From the NCBI GenBank assembly GCA_030374805.1, contig JARGSG010000012.1:1207402-1271401 (forward strand): a DNA stretch of 64,000 nt. Direction: 5' to 3'. The notes under the pieces were generated by a model. That model was given only the letters and a program-made list of their open reading frames with translations, did no database searches and was not told the DNA's origin. Below are positions 54,618 to 64,000 of the stretch, in pieces. The stretch comes from Gracilaria gracilis (taxonomy: Eukaryota > Rhodophyta > Florideophyceae > Gracilariales > Gracilariaceae). A program made the position numbers and the translations under genes. How positions within the stretch are numbered: the first letter of the stretch is position 1; every line of letters starts with the position of its first letter.

Positions 54618-56039
54618 ATGACGCTTGCTTTCACACCTCTCTCCACACTCTCCATCGGTCCCGCCTTGTCTCCTAAGCTGCCTTCATTTTGCAGGCAACT
54701 TAAAGCAAAGCATATTCGCCTACCAGTTTTATCCGCAACCTTCACGGATTCCACCGTGACAAAGCGTCCCACCGTCGCGCCTTCTACCAAAGACAGCCAC
54801 ACGTCAAGTCATTCGTCGGGAAAACCAGGCCTGCTTGAAGACTCGTACTTCTCTACCACCGAAGCGACAAACTTCTGGCGTCATTATGATACCGCGCAGC
54901 AGCCTCAAGTTCTCGCGCGTAGCTTCCGGAATCACGTCCGTTTCCTGTCAACGCTTTTGGGGGACTTTCGCAACCTTCCGTATTGGTTTTTTACTCTGAC
55001 CCGTCTCACGTACTTCTCCGCTGTCGCCACTGTCGCCGCTCGTGGAGCCCACCCCGCTGTAAGCGATGATTCAACCTTCATCCCTAGGACAAGAGGTGCG
55101 CAGGTCATAAACGAAGCACTGCACACCTTCCGACAGGACTTCGAGAGCATTCGTAAGGGCCACTACAAGTTGCCCTGGGACATGAGCTTGTCTCACCGCC
55201 AGTATAGTCCTTTGAGAGTGTTGCGAGAAACCGCCAAACTTCTCACTGAGGTTAGGTCCATCTTCTCAAAACTCTCGAGGGAGGATGATGACTTCTCGGT
55301 TTGGCTAGACAGCAAGTTTCTACCCGACTACTACAAACAAACCTATCATCTGCAGACCGACGGCTGGCTGTCTTCCCATTCTGCAGACATGTACGAAGTT
55401 TCTACCGAATCACTCTTCCTAGGGCGACAGGATGCTATGCAGCGTAGTGCTCTCATCCCAATTACCGATTATACCGGCAATTGCGCGATACCAGAGAGCG
55501 AGCTCAACATTGTCGAGGTTGCTGCTGGCACGGGCCGATTTGCGACGTTTGTTCGTGATAATTGGCCTCGTGCCCAATACATAATCTCTGATCTCAGCCC
55601 TTTCTATCTTCAGAAAGCCAGAGAGAACATGAGTTACTGGGAGTCGATGCGGGCGGATAGCTCGGCAGCACTGGGAAATGTTCGCTTCCTGCAAGCAGCT
55701 GCGGAAGATCTTCCACTTGCAGATAATTCGGCTGATGTTGTATACATAGTCTATTTGTTCCATGAGCTTCCACCACAAATCCGTGAAGAGGTCGTGGGGG
55801 AGGTTCATCGAATTCTGAGACCGGGAGGTTTGTTTGTGCTCACAGATTCGATTCAGCGTGGGGATGTTCTGGACATCGATGAGAATCTCGGCAGTTTCTC
55901 CATGCTGAATGAACCCTGGTACGAGACTTACATTCAAGAATCTTTTGTAGATCTAGTCTGCACTGAAGGAAAATTCAAGCCAATGATTAAGGAGGTGCGT
56001 TCAAAGACGAAAACGCTTTCGTTCACGAAGTGTGATTAA
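54618..56039 (+). CDS. Class I SAM-dependent methyltransferase, probably plastid-targeted
   Basis: 473 residues. ATG 54618 is preferred, since the frame upstream has no ATG. The first 50 residues are rich in Ser/Thr/Pro/Leu and poor in acids, as in plastid transit peptides. A family-specific N-terminal half (EATNFWRHYDTAQQPQVLAR, YWFFTLTRLTY) is followed by a Methyltransf_11 fold. Motif I is VEVAAGTGRFATFV at about residue 298, the acidic position follows in IISDLSPFYLQKA, motif II is in EDLPLADNSADVVYIVYLFHEL, and motif III is RILRPGGLFVLTDS at about residue 400. The architecture resembles chloroplast UbiE-like methyltransferases of algae and plants. The substrate is unknown and could be a prenylquinone or another lipid. 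Confidence 0.85.
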   Translation: MTLAFTPLSTLSIGPALSPKLPSFCRQLKAKHIRLPVLSATFTDSTVTKRPTVAPSTKDSHTSSHSSGKPGLLEDSYFSTTEATNFWRHYDTAQQPQVLARSFRNHVRFLSTLLGDFRNLPYWFFTLTRLTYFSAVATVAARGAHPAVSDDSTFIPRTRGAQVINEALHTFRQDFESIRKGHYKLPWDMSLSHRQYSPLRVLRETAKLLTEVRSIFSKLSREDDDFSVWLDSKFLPDYYKQTYHLQTDGWLSSHSADMYEVSTESLFLGRQDAMQRSALIPITDYTGNCAIPESELNIVEVAAGTGRFATFVRDNWPRAQYIISDLSPFYLQKARENMSYWESMRADSSAALGNVRFLQAAAEDLPLADNSADVVYIVYLFHELPPQIREEVVGEVHRILRPGGLFVLTDSIQRGDVLDIDENLGSFSMLNEPWYETYIQESFVDLVCTEGKFKPMIKEVRSKTKTLSFTKCD

Positions 56040-56746
56040 GTTACCTGTAAAAATTACACGGATGGCTGCTTCACTCTTGTGAGCTGATCACTGGATGAAT
56101 ACACGGGGGCAATATCCTATTCTTGCGACTGTTCGTCCCCTGCCTGTTCTGTATCTGAAAGCCTTGCCCAGTTCTGTAAAAGATTTGGAACTTCTTTTCC
56201 ATTCTGCTCACCTGTGAGGAAGATGAGGAGGTGTCGGTGTCGGTGAATGCTATTGACTAAGACAGGGTCGTTGCTCATCAGACTGTTACTATTCCGAAGT
56301 ATAGTAAGAGACTTCAATTTTTTTTGTCTTATGAAGTTTCAAGCTTGTGTGGGGCTGTGTTCATAGTGTTTCACGAGCAATACAATAGAAGAATTTCCCC
56401 TGTCGCGAGGTCTTTTTGGAGCCAGACTCGACATGTTCTTGCAGCAAATAGATAAACTTTGACAAGCCAGAGAGGTACAACAACCTTCTAAGACAACGCC
56501 CATTCCCATTGCGGTCGAAGGTATCCATCCGTCTCTGACAACGGGTACACGCAAGAAAGCGAGAGTATGGTGCTAATTAAATACGCAGTTGCCTTCCTAT
56601 CGTAAATTGATTCATTTCATACGCAAACCATCATTGAACTTGTTTTTCTTCACGGTCAGCAAAACTACTGCTACTTTCCGCAATGGCAGTCTTTATACAA
56701 AAATTGTTTGTTACTGCGTAGTTTTGAGAAACTGTGCAGCCATCGC
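56040..56746. other. Unassigned stretch downstream of the methyltransferase gene
   Basis: AT-rich, with only short frames and no recognisable feature. Confidence 0.4.
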
Positions 56747-57580
56747 TCAACAGGGAAATACGGGAAAAACAATGAAATAAAAACTTAAAACTTTACGCTT
56801 TTCAAACAATTTCAAACTCTTGCACTTAACCATTCTATAGGCTTCAGACTTTGCACGAAGCTCTACATAGACCACCATCGCAGTCGAACGCTTCCACCCA
56901 ATGTAGTGCTTATCAAACACATGGGTCTCCACAACAAAGGGTAGAGTAATACGGGCTGTAGAAAATATAGCATCGCTGCTACGATCGCGCAAATTACGAT
57001 AGAAGTTCTCAAACCCCTGCAGTTTCGGGTGATAATCCTCCATACGATTCTCTGCATCAATCACCAACCACTTCTTGCGTAAAGTATTAACATCTGTAAA
57101 GACAGTTGGCTATTGACATTTTATGATCAAATACTTTCCGTTAGACGACACATGTAGAGTAAAGTGCTGACTCTGAACTCTCATTGGCAGAACAATAGCA
57201 ACAGACAATCTCTTAACTGCGGTACGAGTCTCTACCCATTCCGAAAACAAATAAAACGGTTTGAACGTGCCGTCAAAATGATCGCATTCTATATCATCAT
57301 CTTCATTATCAGACACATCATCTCTACCATTGTTCTCCACAAAGTCATCATACGAACGTTTTTTCACTGTCACTGCACTATCATCATTAGAACAGCGTGC
57401 CTTAACTTCCTGATTGGATACATCATTTTCCTCCAGTTCTAGTAAACATACGGTTAGTAATCGTGTCAACGTAACGACAGAACTAGACGCATACGCACTT
57501 ACTCTTAGGCAGATTGAGGCTTCTACGAACGGGATTGTACGCGTTGTGTAGTACAATGAGACCTCAATGGGTTGGTGCCA
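56747..57580 (-). pseudogene. Unrecognised gene with a 64-nt intron and one stop codon
   Basis: The main minus-strand frame (about 57438 to 56747) encodes an acidic segment (DVSDNEDDDIECDHFDG), then RLSVAIVLPMRVQSQHFTLH, a TAG at 57110-57112, and in the same frame a second half (PFVVETHVFDKHYIGWKRST). Upstream, a classical intron with donor GTAAGT, branch site TTACTAAC and acceptor CTAG spans 57439-57502. Splicing joins a 5' exon reading VLHNAYNPVRRSLNLPK to the main frame. The 5' part of the gene is missing, probably lost where the Gypsy element begins. No family recognised. The single stop suggests recent inactivation. Confidence 0.5.
57439..57502 (-). other. Spliceosomal intron
   Basis: 64 nt on the minus strand from GTAAGTGCG to TTTACTAG, with TTACTAAC about 16 nt before the acceptor. 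This is the only convincing intron in the window. Confidence 0.65.
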
Positions 57581-57639
57581 CGTGGGCCTACTGGTGGGCC
57601 TTGCTGGCTGCACTGTACCCAATTGGTATTCTTTATTTT

Positions 57640-57990
57640 ATAATTTATAATTTCTAATTTATAGTCTAGGATAGTTAAGCATTTCTGGCCCATGACAGTA
57701 GGTCATGGGCACAGCCGATGACGTCATGCCCGCAGGGGAGATCTGCGTCGGTGCACCTTGTATATATTGTGGTGCACCTCGCCTTCCCCCTCGGGTATTG
57801 TAAAGTCAGGCACCATTAGGGCAGTAACTATACCATCTTGGTCACTTACTACTCTATTACTATTCAGGTTTTACCGCGCGTCGACGTCTACTACCGTACA
57901 CCTACACGGTCTAGACTAGTTGCCCCGCCGTTTGCCCCTGCGGGTTTCAGGTGCCCTACTACCATATTGGTTGTGTGTTTTTCCCCTTTA
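57640..57990 (+). repeat. Probable 5' LTR and leader of the second Gypsy element
   Basis: Lies directly before the gag frame and contains a TATA box (TTGTATATATTG, about 57758-57769) and several short inverted repeats such as GCCCATGAC/GTCATGGGC (57688-57711). The partner LTR would be beyond the window, so limits and primer site cannot be fixed. Confidence 0.5.
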
Positions 57991-57991
57991 G

Positions 57992-60167
57992 GTTGAGCCC
58001 TCGCGCGCTCCCTCTACCAGGCGGACCCCACGCCTTATCGTTATTTGTACGACATTTTGGTCTCCCGACCTAGAAGTTTCTTGGTTTTTGTCGTACAATC
58101 CCGAGGAGCTGCTTCGGCAACCTCGGGCCGGAACCTCAACGGATACGGTCACTCAGCCACCGTTGGCTCCTGAACCTAACAAGGATTTGCCGACAACGGT
58201 TGAGGATCTTTGGCCCCAATTGGAAGATCGAGCAAAAGCTCTTTTTACCGCTACGGTTCATGAAGCTATGACCTCAATGGACATGGACGCCGTTACCCGC
58301 TTGGTGGGTGATCGAGCCATGCACAAGCTCTCTCAACGCATACCTAAATTGGTTGAAACATACCTCTTAACGGGTGCCCGGGAGCATATCTACCGAGTGG
58401 TTCAAGACCTTTGGGTTTCTGAAGGAATGGCGGAAGCCAAAACCCCTGGGGTAAATGTGGTTACTCGCATACCACAAGGGATCCCTGCCGGTTCTTCCGC
58501 ACCAATCAAGCCAATTCCGGCCGATAGTGCGTACCTACAAGGTTTAAGGCAAGGTCAAGAGGACCATATATAGATGGGCCCTCGAGACGTGTACTTGCCA
58601 CCCATTGGAGGTAACGTTCGAAAGGACACCAAGACTGGTGGACCTGAGGACGATTCGTCTGACCCAGAAGAGGGGCGACGAAGAAGAAACCGCAAGGGTA
58701 AAGAAAGGAGGAGGAAAAAGGGAAACAATCGCGGCTACGACTCTGACCCCGATTCCTCGAGCTCCGATACCGATACTGGTTCATCGTCGGATGATGACCG
58801 TAAAGGTAGACGCAAGAAGAAACCGAACAGGTTGACGAAGAAGTCGTCAAAGAGAAACCGGAAAGGTAAGAAGAAACGGTACGAGTCGTCCGACTCGGAT
58901 TCGGACACCGATACAACCCTAGAGGTGCGTCAGCCACTGAACGATATGTTCACAAAAGCGGTTGATTATAGGTCATATCGGTTGAGAAACCGATCCTCTG
59001 CTTACACCCAAGAGGTTGCGCAGAAGATCACCAAGCACCATAAGAAGCTCAGCTTCCAGATGGGTGATACTACCTTCACAGGTGATGATCCCATTGCGGT
59101 AATTGAGTTTCTACAGAAGTTCAAGATTGCATGTGACCAAAATGGTTTTTCCGAAGGTGCTGCCATGTGGTTATTCCAGTTTTAACCTTAAAGGTCAAGC
59201 TTACCACTTGCTGCAAGGCAGGCTCCGTGGAAATACCCTGGCGGTTGATGAAGAGGGGACAGAGATGTTAGAGACGTACCCAGAAGTGGTTAATTTCATG
59301 TTGGAAACTTACGCTACCGATGAGGTTATCCAGGAAGGTTACGCTGAGGTGCAGGCATATCGCCAACGCTCTAGCCAAACCGAAATGGAATTCTCGTTGG
59401 GCCTTTGGAATCTGGCCACCCGATGCGGTAATGTCTTTACCACTACTAGGTTGAAGTCGCTCTTTGCCGACAATGTTGACAAAGCGATCCGTTCGCAGGT
59501 ACGCAATTACCTGGCGAACAACCGTAAGGTGGACTATAATGGGCTTGCCCGTTATGCCCAGGGACTAGGCGACACTCTCCGTCACGGAAAGAAGCCGTCG
59601 GCGTCCCATACCTCAAAGGATAAACCGAAACGGTCAGTATTGGAGCTAGAAGAAAGCACTACCTCAGAGGGAGATTCGCTCATTCGCGTACCAACAGGAA
59701 TGGCAGTTCATCTCGTGACTGCGCCGCAGGCTCAGTCACGAGCCACCTCCATTGGTAATTGGTCGTCGACAGTACCACCAGCTTCGGTAAGGTCGCCACC
59801 GAGTGCGGCGAGCACTCAACAAACCTCAACGGGTGGTTCGCAAGCATCTTCCTATGCTACAGCATCGACCAATCCGGTGACCCGACCTACCTCTATGGCA
59901 ATGCGTGATCCCCAGACAGGTGGATTGGTTTGCTGGCTCTGTTTGTCGCCAGACCATCTGGCGAACAGATGTGACAAAATACCCCCAGGGGTGCGCGAAC
60001 ATCTGATCAGTGCCAGGCAGCAAAACCACCGTAACCTATATGGATCTGGAAAGAGGGTACAAGCTCAACCATCACCATCTCAGGTTCATCTCGTCGAGGA
60101 AACACCAATCTTGGAGAAGGACAGTCCCGCTCAAGAGGAGCAGGAAAACACCGAACGGTTAGCGTAG
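57992..60167 (+). pseudogene. Gypsy gag with CCHC zinc knuckle
   Basis: The frame is open from 57992 but has no ATG; protein-like sequence begins about 58088 (SYNPEELLRQPRAGTSTD). A TAG at 58571-58573 interrupts. The next part is Lys/Arg/Ser/Asp-rich (KKRYESSDSDSDTDTTLE). Then comes the capsid-like region QMGDTTFTGDDPIAVIEFLQ, which passes into the next frame at a TTTT run (59171-59174) and continues as NLKGQAYHLLQGRL. The zinc knuckle CWLCLSPDHLANRC (C-x2-C-x4-H-x4-C) lies near 59935. The frame ends at a TAG, 60165-60167. Confidence 0.85.
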
Positions 60168-60187
60168 GGGCCACCCCTAACCGTGAA

Positions 60188-63100
60188 TTGGAAGGCCCGT
60201 CGATACCGGAACGGGAAACCTTAATGGTGGAAAAAGAAGAATCAGATGTACCCAATGTGGTGTGTCTAATGAAGTACAATAACTATAAAGTTAATGCTTC
60301 AGTAAGCTTTCTCAATTACCTACAGGTCCCCGTTGCGTGTGTACTCGATACCGGCGCCGGTCCAAATGTGCTAAACGCTCGCGTCATACCCGATGCGGTC
60401 TTGCGGAACATTCGGCCTGCCCCGACTATCAACCCGCTGGTGGACGCTAATGAGCGCCCACTGCACCTTAGAGGAATGTTAACCACTGTGGTACAACTTG
60501 GAACCTTGAAGGTGAAGCTCAATTTCTTTGTGGTGGATCGTCTGGCGACAGACTGTATCCTCGGGACCAACTTTATTGACAAACATGTCAAGGCAATATT
60601 GCCAGAGTCCCGAACGGTCGCTCTCCGTCAAGGTGGTCGTATTGCTATACTGGGTAATACGCAGACCAAAGATGGTTGGCGTAAGAAGCCGAGGTTCAAT
60701 ATAACCACCGAAACGGTTTCAAACAAGATACGGCTCACCAAATTGGTTTCAATTCCGGCTATGACCCAAATGGTAGTGAATGTCTCATGCGCAGTTCCAG
60801 GATTGGTAATGCTACAGAACCATCCTAGGTTGGCAGAAAGACATCTCGCCTTGATGGCAAACGGGATTATCGACAACATCCCTAACCAATCCTTCAAGGT
60901 GTACTTGAGTAACTTTAGCAATCACATTGTTAAGTTACCCAAGAATACCACTATTGGAATCGCATTGCCGGCACCACAAGGGGTTTTCACGGTCTCACCT
61001 AATGTGTTGGGCGAGGTCGCCACCTCTAAGGAAGAGGGAGGAACGGATGCGCCATACCCTGCATATGCGCCCCCGTTATCGACAAATACCAAAATGGAAC
61101 AGAAGATCGCCAGTACCTTTAAGGTTAAGGCTCAGGAAAAGACTATGGAACTGGACCCAGTGCGGAATTGGAGAGAGGAAGTCCAGATCGGTGCGGAGAA
61201 CCAGGCTCTCCGAGACCGGATCCTCAGTCTCTTAGAAGAATTTGAACCCATGTGGTCGGGCCGGTTGGGCCAAATTGAGGCTACAGAGCACCGTATTGAT
61301 ATAGTGCCTGGCTGGAAACCCATTTACCAGCAGCCTTACCGTGCAGGTCCAAAAGCCCGGGAGGTTGAGCTCAATGAGGTCGAGAGAATGCTCCGTGAAG
61401 GTGTCATAGAACCAGCAAATGCGGACTGGGCCAGCCCTGTGGTTCCTCGTCACAAAGAAGAATGATACCCGTATGCGGTTCTGTGTGGACTACAGAAGAC
61501 TGAATAGTATGACCATTAGAGATTCGTACCCAATACCTAGAATGGACGAGTGTATAGATTCGTTGGGCAACGCCAAGATCTTTACTACGCTCGATGCCAA
61601 TTGTGGTTATTGGCAGGTACCTATCAGGGAAGAAGACAAGGACAAAACTACGTTTACTTGCCACGCTGGGTTATTCCGTTTTACGCGTATGCCCTTTGGG
61701 TTGCGAAATGCCCCGGCTACCTTTCAGAGGGCGTTAGATATAATCCTTTCGAAGGTGAAGTGGAGAACCGCTCTGGTATACATCGACGATGTAATCATAT
61801 ATTCCAGAACGGTAGAGGAACATTTCCACCATGTTAGGGAAGTTTTGAACCTTTTGAGAGAATCTGGAGTAACGTTGAAGCTCCGCAAGTGCGAATTCTT
61901 CACCAAAGAGGTAGAATAACTTGGTCATATCATCAGCCCTGGGAGGTTAGAAGTGACGCCGCGGAATATCCGGGCCGTGCAGGAGGCGAAGCCACCCACG
62001 TCCCAGACGGAAATCCGATCCTTTATAGGTTTGTGCAATGTGTACCGCCGGTTTATCAAGGGATTTGCCAAGATAGCGGCTCCCCTCAACAGGAAGCTGC
62101 TGAAAGGTCAACCTACAAGGTTTGAATGTCTTACCAATGAGGAAATGGATGCGTTCGAGGCGCTGAAACATGCGCTCTTGACACCTCCCATCTTGGCATT
62201 ACCCAAAGCTGGTTTACGATACACGTTGGATACTGACGCTTCGGACGCCCAAATTGGTTGTTGTCTTATGCAGGAGCAAGAAAACGGCGACAAACTACCT
62301 ATAGGGTACTGGAGCCGTGCTTTGCACGCTGCAGAAAAGAACTACACAACAACCGAAAAGGAATGTCTGGCAGTAGTCTGGAGCATGTTGATGCTCCGTC
62401 CCTACCTATATGGTGAAAGGTTCACGCTTCGAACCGACCGTGATGCCCTACGGTGGATGCTGGGTCTGGCCGACGCATCAGGCAGACTTGCCCGATGGCG
62501 GTTACGACTTTCAGAGTTCGAGTATGACGTACAGTACCGTCCAGGTATCAAGCACAATGTCGCAGACGCGATGTCTCGCATTACCACAGATGGTTTGGAC
62601 ACCGAGCCGGTAGAGGATGATATCCCATGCTTTACCATCTCTACGAACCCTGATGGTGATACCTTAGAAGGTTACTGGACTCTACCCGAAGAGGATACGT
62701 GGTTTAGTGATGCCATCGCTCGGGAAATACTCGCCCTCGAGGAAACAGACGTCATGCCAATTACCCGCGAGGAATTCCTGAGAGAGCAAGCAAACGATGT
62801 TTATTGCCGCTCTCTCATGGACCAAGTAGGTATGAAAGACTCGAACTTTGACGTCGACCGAAATGGTTTCCTGGTGAGGCGAGCTCCTATTGATGGTTCC
62901 CTTCAGAAGGTAGTGCCCAAGGTGCTGCGCCATCGGGTGCTGTACCTAGCCCACTACCCAAGGCTATCAGGACACCCTGGAGGTACGAGAATGTACTACA
63001 CCTTGAGGCAAGGGTACTACTGGCCTCATATGGCTAATGATATATATACCTTTGTAGGTCAATGTGAATCTTGCGTACGTACCCGTGGAGGCCTCCGGAA

Positions 63101-64000
63101 GCACAGGAAATACTTGAAGTTATTCCCTGCAGCGGGTCCTCTCGAGTTCGTCGCAATAGACCTTCTGGGTCCATTACCAAAAACCACAAGGGGATATCAG
63201 TACATCATCGTAATCACCGACAGGTTCTCGAAGCTCACGCGAGCGATACCCTTGAAGGACACGAAATCGACGACCCTCGCGGTGGCGTTCTTGAACAATT
63301 GGATCTACCCGTTGTGCACCGCTTTATCTACTTACCGACAATGGTTCGAACTTAGCTTCGAAGTTCTTTGAAGCTGTTTGTAACCTCTTGGGTATTAAGC
63401 ACTACTTCACTACTGCCTACCATCCGCAAACGAATGGGCAAGTGGAGCGCTTTAACCGAACACTGGTATCTAGGCTGCGACATTATACGGAAGAACACCA
63501 AACTGGTTGGGACGAGCTCGTGCAGCCCTTGACATATGCATATAACCTTCAGGTTCATCGAGCGACGCAAACTACGCCGTTCGATCTAATACTGTCAAGA
63601 CACCCACCAGGTATTGTTGTTGAAGGGGACCCATTAGGACAAGAAGCCGCCGGAGCGCTCACACCGTCACAGGTCAAACGGAATACCCTTTGAGGTTGAG
63701 ACGTGCTCTCAAGTATGCTGAGAGCAAGCTCACAGCATCCCAGAAGCGGTACAAGGAGGACTACGACCGAAAGGTAACCCAAGTGGTAACTGCTACGCGG
63801 GTCAATATGTCTTTATTGACCACCCTCCGAAAGGAGCTAAGCCACGACCGGGTGATGAGGCCGATGATGAAGCTATTGATAGAGATATCAATTCAAGCTT
63901 CTTCCGAAATCATCGGGACCTTTCAAGGGTAGTTCGAGGCAAACCGACCACACGGTGACGGTGAACCAAGATGGTGTAGAGAATACGATCTCTATTGACC
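60188..64000 (+). pseudogene. Gypsy pol: protease, RT, RNase H, integrase (partial, frameshifted)
   Basis: Starts in the -1 frame relative to gag. The protease has CVLDTGAGPNV (about 60345). The RT begins EHRIDIVPGWKP ... GPKAREVE, changes frame at about 61443 and continues CVDYRRLN, LDANCGYWQVP, PFGLRNAPATF and YIDDV (about 61785). RNase H has LDTDASDAQIG and LRTDRDALRWML. The integrase has CESC, VAIDLLGPLP, then after a frameshift near 63330 TDNG, and NGQVERFNRTL. Sequence resembling the integrase GPY/F tail (VNQDGVENTIS) reaches the window end. A TAA at 61917 stands in place of the tyrosine before LGHIIS. Confidence 0.9.

Larger units (their letters stand above)
57640..64000 (+). mobile_element. 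Second Ty3/Gypsy element, decayed, runs off the window
   Basis: Order on the plus strand: presumed LTR, gag (to 60167), protease, RT, RNase H, integrase to the window end. Its RT and integrase are related to those of the chromovirus at 26240-34660. It has at least four single-base frame changes (about 59172, 61443, 63330, 63690), stops at 58571 and 61917, and later changes near the end. It therefore cannot encode its proteins. Confidence 0.9.

Noticed and set aside
60050-60190. Programmed -1 frameshift site between gag and pol of the second Gypsy element
   Set aside because: The frames differ by -1, but no canonical slippery heptamer was found in the overlap, and the element has many accidental frame changes.

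Overview
This is a eukaryotic nuclear window built mostly from transposable elements of several ages, with a few intron-poor host genes between them. TATA boxes lie roughly 85-105 nt before start codons. Most genes are intronless, and one carries a 64-nt GT-AG intron. Predicted secreted proteins and a methyltransferase with a plastid-type leader are present, and Copia, Gypsy, LINE, pogo, piggyBac and hAT-like elements occur together. This fits a TE-rich multicellular red alga of the Chondrus type, but that assignment is inference: nothing in the window proves the taxon.

Layout. 1-11.17 kb: no intact gene. It has long pyrimidine-rich and purine-rich tracts holding wreckage of a repeated, unrecognised coding family, and a striking cluster of about 70-bp hairpin repeats at 3.9-5.3 kb. 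11.17-24.0 kb: a LINE/Copia graveyard. It contains a 5'-truncated LINE copy, a Copia protease-integrase fragment, a near full-length LINE (ORF1 to RT and 3' tail), a second rearranged LINE fragment (inverted plus direct pieces), and a Copia RT-RNase H fragment with a 3' LTR and a mutated YVDG catalytic motif. 24.0-35.6 kb: a short TATA-driven ORF, then a pogo-like (psq helix-turn-helix, DDD) transposase gene split cleanly by a Gypsy chromovirus (LTRs 26240-27090 and 33810-34660, 5-bp target duplication GAAGG). That chromovirus has no recognisable gag or protease. It carries a chromodomain after a long low-complexity linker, and a 2-kb ORF on the opposite strand before its 3' LTR.

35.9-41.2 kb: a 735-bp hAT-like non-autonomous element (8-bp duplication), then a piggyBac element (TTAA, TIRs, transposase). 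On its other strand, tail-to-tail with the transposase, the piggyBac carries a gene resembling the P2X7 C-terminal (ballast) domain. 41.2-56.1 kb: the host-gene-bearing part. It has a glycosylated-looking membrane protein, two divergent secreted paralogues, a larger secreted protein and a class I SAM methyltransferase. Between them lie MITEs (a piggyBac-type at 44494-44787, a PIF/Harbinger-type at 53467-54450, a foldback at 41693-41834) and a tRNA-derived SINE-like sequence. 56.7-64 kb: a decayed spliced gene and a second, frameshifted Gypsy element running off the window end.

The best candidates for something new are the hairpin family, the chromovirus antisense ORF, and the P2X7-like passenger gene of the piggyBac element.
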